NCBI GenBank assembly: GCA_910579125.1
Contig: CAJTTH010000005.1
Coordinates: forward strand, 1-64,000
Reading direction: 5' to 3'
From: an uncultured Oscillospiraceae bacterium
GTDB lineage: Bacteria; Bacillota; Clostridia; Oscillospirales; Ruminococcaceae
DNA: 64,000 nt
Below the pieces are notes generated by a model, which saw only the letters and a list, made by a program, of their open reading frames with translations, did not search any database and was not told the DNA's origin. Shown one piece after another: positions 60,273-64,000 of this stretch. Each line of letters starts with the position of its first letter. Position 1 is the first letter of the stretch. Both the position numbers and the translations under genes were made by a program.

Positions 60273-60430
60273 ATTGCTCCCCCAACTAACTCTTGAATTT
60301 TTTGCTTGCTCAAACACCGAACCTCTTCGTCAAACTCCCTTGCAGCTTTTTCCGCAAAGCGCAAAATGCGTGCCGGAATTTCGGCGTTTGCGCCGCGCGA
60401 AATTCTTCAAGAGTTAGTTGGTGGAGCAAT
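60273..60430. repeat. Inverted-repeat element E4
   Basis: 25-base arms with one mismatch (60273-60297, 60406-60430) enclose about 108 bases with nested stems (gcgcaaa/tttgcgc and gccg/cggc). It fills the gap between the DUF4261 gene and the FtsA-like gene and supplies the latter's ribosome site. No coding sequence is inside. Confidence 0.85.
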
Positions 60431-60448
60431 ATCCTCGTATCTTTGCCG

Positions 60449-61264
60449 TTACTTACCGTAACCTATTTTCAGAGTATTTCCGTCGACGGCGATGCCCTTG
60501 CTGAGCTTTATCGGCAGCTTCTGATCCTCGGTAAAGCCTATCGTTTCGCCGCTGTTGAGAGTAGCTCCGCTTTCGAGAACATAGGAGACGATCGTCAGCA
60601 TAAACTCGCGCAGCTCGTTTAAGTCTGCCTTGTTTGCGGGAATGTAGACCTCCATTTCCTCCTTGCCCATACGCCGCATTCCGTAGGTATACACGCCTGT
60701 CATTTTTCCGTTGCCGTAAATTCCTATCCAGACAAGATTGAGCACCGGAACGTGACCGTCCTTGAGCAGCTCCGCGAAATCAAGATACATTTTCGGCGGA
60801 AACACCGCGCCCTCGTTGTAGAACGCGACGACGTTCTCCTGTTTCATCATGGAGCACACGACCTTGACATAGACATTTCCCTTTTGAATAAGATCGTCGT
60901 CGTCTCCGAGAATGGCGATTATAACGTGCGCCTTATGCGATGCCGTAATCTCGACCGCATTCTTCCACATATAATTCGCCTCCGCCCAGTATTCCGCCTC
61001 GCCGTCGGGAACGGGGGTCGGGATAAGACCAATAACCACTCTGAACCCGTCTATTTCCGTGTAGATTATATCGTCCTCCGGTTCGGAATCATCGGAATCG
61101 TCAGAAATATCGATCCCCCAATCCGCTTTCATATCTCCGATAAGCTTCGCCTTGTCCATACTCGGCTCAGATAACAGCGCGAATCCCGCGAAGTTTCCAA
61201 CATCGCCCTTCTGCCCCTCGGGAGAGGGCGTGCTCGGTTTGTTGTTCCTCTTGAATAAACCCAT
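60449..61264 (-). CDS. DUF4261 domain protein
   Basis: 271 residues with a polar N-terminus (about 1-30), then the DUF4261-type alpha/beta domain: FAGFALLSEPSMDKAKLIGD near the start and AVFPPKMYLDFAELLKDG in the middle. The function is unknown in the family. Soluble, no signal peptide. Confidence 0.75.
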   Translation of the reverse strand: MGLFKRNNKPSTPSPEGQKGDVGNFAGFALLSEPSMDKAKLIGDMKADWGIDISDDSDDSEPEDDIIYTEIDGFRVVIGLIPTPVPDGEAEYWAEANYMWKNAVEITASHKAHVIIAILGDDDDLIQKGNVYVKVVCSMMKQENVVAFYNEGAVFPPKMYLDFAELLKDGHVPVLNLVWIGIYGNGKMTGVYTYGMRRMGKEEMEVYIPANKADLNELREFMLTIVSYVLESGATLNSGETIGFTEDQKLPIKLSKGIAVDGNTLKIGYGK

Positions 61265-61290
61265 ATTAACTCCTTACTTAAATAAAAAAA

Positions 61291-61989
61291 TTATTCTGTA
61301 ATACTCTTCAGTCCGTTCAGATCGAAGATCGTAAAGTCCTGTCCGAAATCGGCGTTATCGTCTTTTCTGTCGATACGCACGCCCTTGCAGCCGAAACGAT
61401 GCGCGCATTCGATATCCTTGCGCTCGTCGCCGACGTAGATCATCTCGCCGGGCGAAACGCCGAAATGCTCCGCGATCTCGTTCAGCCCTTTGGGATTAGG
61501 CTTTCTCATACCGCACGTTATCGACGAAACGTACAGATCGAAATACGGCAGCAGCTCGGGAATATAATCTCGGTGAAGCTTGTCGGGCATTCCAGTTGCA
61601 ACGTCCGTGAGCGCCGCGATCTTATACCCCGCCGATCTCAGCTCCCCAAGCACGGGTAAGCTCTCGGGATAGATATACGCCGTCAAGTTGAACGCCGCGA
61701 AAAACTCGCCGATAACGTTCTCCAGGTCAAACTCAAAGTCCCACTCCGCGCACGCCGCCCCGAAAATATGCTCGGGCGTGTAATCAATCTCGCGGTAATT
61801 CACTTTCGGATTAAACGAGCGAAGAACCTCCAGAGTGCGCCTTTTTCGCTCGTCCGTCAGCGGCAGCCGCAGCTTTTCCGCAGCCTTATCCAGCGCGTTT
61901 TCGTAATAGTCCAGCCAGCTGAACGGCATATCTTTATATTCCATGAGCGTTCCGCCGATATCAAAACCTATAACTTTCAGCATACTCAA
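61291..61989 (-). CDS. HAD-superfamily hydrolase
   Basis: 232 residues with HAD motif I as GFDIGGTL (first Asp kept, second replaced by Gly), motif II Thr in AALTDVATG, and motif IV YVGDERKDIECA. The altered motif I could change chemistry or abolish phosphatase activity. The substrate is unknown. It overlaps the trkA-like gene by 4 bases. Confidence 0.85.
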   Translation of the reverse strand: MSMLKVIGFDIGGTLMEYKDMPFSWLDYYENALDKAAEKLRLPLTDERKRRTLEVLRSFNPKVNYREIDYTPEHIFGAACAEWDFEFDLENVIGEFFAAFNLTAYIYPESLPVLGELRSAGYKIAALTDVATGMPDKLHRDYIPELLPYFDLYVSSITCGMRKPNPKGLNEIAEHFGVSPGEMIYVGDERKDIECAHRFGCKGVRIDRKDDNADFGQDFTIFDLNGLKSITE

Positions 61990-62648
61990 TCCTTTATTTT
62001 AAGCGCCTTGCGCAGTTCCTTTTCTGCGGAATTCATCATTACCACCAACGCGGCGTCGCCGCTTTGGAGCGTCGTCTGACCCGACGGGATAACCGTCCTT
62101 GTTCCGCGCGTAATGCAGGCTATCAGACACCCTGACGGCAAATTCAGCTCCATGAGCTTTTTTCCCTCCAACGCGTAGTTTTTCGGAATGGTAATCTCCA
62201 TAAGCGACGCGTCCTCGCCGTCAAGCTGTATCAGCTTTTTCATCGCGCTGAGATCGACCTCAAACTCCAGCATCTGAATAATGTTATCCGTAGCCGAAAT
62301 GACGATATCCACGCCGAGCTCTTTCAGCGCGTCCTTGTTTTTCGGGTTATTAACCTTGGCGATAGTCTTTTTCACGCCAAACCTCTGCTTGGCAATCTGG
62401 CAGCACACAAGATTGCTCTCGTCCTGTCCGAGCACCGCGATAACGCAGTCCGCCTTGTCCGCTCCGCACGCCTCGAGAGCCTCCACAGTCGTGCCGTTTC
62501 CGCAGCTTACCTCCGCGTCGAGATTGTTCGCGCAGTAGCGGCTCTGTTCTCTGTCCTGTTCGATTATCGTTATCGAATACCCGTGCTCCAGCAGCGTTTT
62601 CGCGAGATAGAACCCGACCTTGCCGCCGCCGACGATTATCGCTCTCAA
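61986..62648 (-). CDS. TrkA/KtrA-type NAD-binding potassium-uptake regulator
   Basis: 220 residues: an RCK-N Rossmann domain (MRAIIVGGGKVGFYLAKTL) and an RCK-C domain (about 135-215). Such proteins gate Trk/Ktr potassium channels. No channel gene is in the window. A second copy lies directly upstream, so the pair may form a hetero-ring. Confidence 0.9.
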   Translation of the reverse strand: MRAIIVGGGKVGFYLAKTLLEHGYSITIIEQDREQSRYCANNLDAEVSCGNGTTVEALEACGADKADCVIAVLGQDESNLVCCQIAKQRFGVKKTIAKVNNPKNKDALKELGVDIVISATDNIIQMLEFEVDLSAMKKLIQLDGEDASLMEITIPKNYALEGKKLMELNLPSGCLIACITRGTRTVIPSGQTTLQSGDAALVVMMNSAEKELRKALKIKD

Positions 62649-62673
62649 AAGATCACCTCATTCAAATGCAAAC

Positions 62674-63294
62674 TCATGCCTTTTTGGCGAATATCAGCTT
62701 GTCGCCCTTAACAAAATTTATCGGCTGTCCGCGATACAATATTAGCCCCGAACCGAAGCGCAGCACTCCGAAAAGTATCTCTCCGCTCTCGTACCCGATA
62801 TCGTCGGGCATTGCGTCGATAAATTCCTCAGGAAGATCTATCGTTGAGAAATGCACCGTGTAATTCTCGAAATTCACCTCGTCAATAACTCCGTCGTCGT
62901 CCTCGAGAGCCGCGCACGCCGCGCTTACCGTGAGCTTTGTCGGACAGATAACGTTTATGCCCAGCTCCTCGAAAACCCGACCTTTTTCGATATCGGTTAT
63001 CCGCGCGAAAATTTTCGGCACCTTGAACGTCTGCCGCGCCAGCTGCGACACCATAATATTCATATCGTCCTGCGCGGTAACGGCGAAAAGCGCGTCGCAG
63101 GTCTGTATCCCCGCGCGCTTCAGCACGTCCTGATCTATCGGCACACCCGTTGTCGTAAAGCCTCCGAACTTCGGCGACAGCGCGTCAAATTTCGCGCCGT
63201 TCTTATCAATTACCGAAACGTCGTGCCCCTTTTCGTCAAGCGTTTCCGCAAGCGCCGAGCCGACCATTCCGCAGCCTATTATCAACACGTTCAT
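62674..63294 (-). CDS. TrkA/KtrA-type NAD-binding potassium-uptake regulator, second copy
   Basis: 206 residues with the Rossmann motif LIIGCGMVGSALAETL and a C-terminal RCK-C-like domain that differs clearly from the neighbour. Tandem TrkA-type genes are common in Firmicutes. It lies 15 bases after mnmE. Confidence 0.9.
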   Translation of the reverse strand: MNVLIIGCGMVGSALAETLDEKGHDVSVIDKNGAKFDALSPKFGGFTTTGVPIDQDVLKRAGIQTCDALFAVTAQDDMNIMVSQLARQTFKVPKIFARITDIEKGRVFEELGINVICPTKLTVSAACAALEDDDGVIDEVNFENYTVHFSTIDLPEEFIDAMPDDIGYESGEILFGVLRFGSGLILYRGQPINFVKGDKLIFAKKA

Positions 63295-63309
63295 AATGTT
63301 TCCGCTCCT

Positions 63310-64000
63310 TTACTTGCCAACGCAGAACCTCTTGAAAACTTCCGCGATCACCTCGTCGCTCGCGCTTTTTCCCGACAGCTCGTAGACTGCGTCAAGTGCC
63401 CGCTCAAGACTTACCCCGATAGCATCGGGCGTAACGCCGAGCTTAGCCGCCGCTTCCGCTTCGTATATCTCGTCCGAAGCGCGGAGAACACACGCCCTCT
63501 GCCGCTCGTTCGCGATAAAGCCCGCGTTTGCACTGAAATCCGCAAGGTTCAGCCGCTCCATAACCGCGTTTGCGATCACGTCCGCGCTGCTTTCGTCCTT
63601 TGCGGAAATTTCAATCGCCGCAGCACTGTCGTTCAGCGCCGCTTTCAGCTCGTCCGTATCGAGTTTGTTTTCAAGATCGCTCTTGTTGATCAGGGCGATA
63701 ACACGCTTGTTCCTTAAAAGTTCGAACAGCCGCCTGTCCTCGTCCGATAATTCGCGCGAGCCGTCGAACACCGCCAGCACAATATCCGCGTTCTCGAGCT
63801 TTTCGAGCATAAGCTCCACGCCGATACGCTCCACATCGTCGTCCGTCTCGCGTATTCCCGCGCAGTCTGACAGCAGCAGCACAGCGCCGCCGACGTTTAC
63901 AGTTTCCTCTACGACGTCGCGCGTCGTGCCCTCAACGTCGCTTACAATGCTGCGGCGGCTTCCCGAGAGCAAATTCATCAGCGTTGACTTACCAGCGTTC
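63310..64000 (-). CDS. mnmE: tRNA modification GTPase MnmE (3' part)
   Basis: The visible part covers the GTPase domain onward: P-loop end NAGKSTLMNLLSG at the window edge, SDVEGTTRDVVEE (G2), DCAGIRETDD (G3), NKSDLE (G4) and the C-terminal FCVGK, the MnmE CxGK formylfolate-linked motif. With MnmG it makes the xm5 modification of wobble uridines. The N-terminal half is beyond the right edge. Its usual neighbour khpB is 27 kb away. Confidence 0.95.
   Translation of the reverse strand, partial: NAGKSTLMNLLSGSRRSIVSDVEGTTRDVVEETVNVGGAVLLLSDCAGIRETDDDVERIGVELMLEKLENADIVLAVFDGSRELSDEDRRLFELLRNKRVIALINKSDLENKLDTDELKAALNDSAAAIEISAKDESSADVIANAVMERLNLADFSANAGFIANERQRACVLRASDEIYEAEAAAKLGVTPDAIGVSLERALDAVYELSGKSASDEVIAEVFKRFCVGK

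Noticed and set aside
1..64000. tRNA genes, CRISPR arrays, complete insertion sequences, prophage
   Set aside because: Looked for along the whole window; no TPsiC-type cores with cloverleaf context, no regularly spaced repeats, no transposase or phage structural genes.

Overview
The window reads as a chromosome segment of a motile, spore-forming, Gram-positive gut-type Firmicute of class Clostridia, most like the Oscillospiraceae/Ruminococcaceae. The evidence is a spoIIAA-spoIIAB-sigF sporulation operon, a Bacillus/Clostridium-style flagellar block (flgM-flgN-flgK-flgL-DUF6470-fliW-csrA-fliD-fliS), pyruvate phosphate dikinase, an ECF transporter S component, glycan-handling genes (GH43, GH26, a sugar ABC transporter) and sigma-A promoters with 17-bp spacers. 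The genus assignment is inference from gene content only. Coding sequence is moderately GC-rich and intergenic DNA is AT-rich. No rRNA, tRNA, CRISPR array, intact insertion sequence or prophage was seen.

Layout. 1-1.7 kb: two type IV pilin-like proteins. 1.73-2.04 kb: a compact locus with every hallmark of a par/Fst type I toxin-antitoxin module (28-codon membrane peptide, convergent antitoxin RNA, shared terminator, two direct repeats). 2.1-11.5 kb: flagellar late operon behind a consensus sigma-28 promoter; FlgL and FliD are enlarged by a related module. 11.5-16 kb: radical SAM protein, SUFU-domain protein, ECF S component with coaX, and two unknown membrane-anchored proteins. 16.2-17.8 kb: spoIIA operon. 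17.8-18.4 kb: a predicted structured RNA, a decayed leucine-rich-repeat gene and a possible tiny membrane peptide. 18.6-21.3 kb: ppdK.

21.3-28 kb (minus strand): aldo/keto reductase, lysA, unknown genes, an esterase, a SUKH-type protein and a GT4 glycosyltransferase. 28-31.6 kb: a sugar ABC operon with a LacI-type operator candidate in its promoter. 31.7-34.6 kb: glyS and ilvE. 34.6-35.7 kb: an inverted-repeat element, a frameshifted gene remnant and a membrane protein. 35.7-39.4 kb: rpmH-rnpA-yidD-yidC-khpB. 39.5-41.8 kb: a truncated sigma factor, a GNAT protein, a GH43 remnant and an intact GH43. 41.9-45.6 kb: a protein kinase, TerY-C, Sel1 phosphosignalling-like cluster.

45.7-48 kb: VanZ-like protein, two small envelope proteins, and an acetyltransferase behind a leader peptide and terminator that look like an attenuator. 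48-51.2 kb: ylxM-ffh-(small membrane protein)-rpsP-khpA, then tandem inverted-repeat elements where rimM-trmD-rplS would normally follow, then a small Fe-S protein. 51.2-60.4 kb (minus strand): EAL-domain phosphodiesterase, thioredoxin, DUF58-MoxR, GH26-like lipoprotein and an FtsA-like ATPase whose ribosome site lies in a 25-bp inverted repeat. 60.4-64 kb: DUF4261 protein, HAD hydrolase, two TrkA-type proteins and the 3' part of mnmE, which runs off the right edge.

The strongest candidates for new biology are the Fst-like toxin-antitoxin locus (1732-2035), the attenuator-like leader (47289-47466), the kinase/TerY-C/Sel1 cluster, the structured RNA at 17.87-18.01 kb and the family of long inverted repeats.
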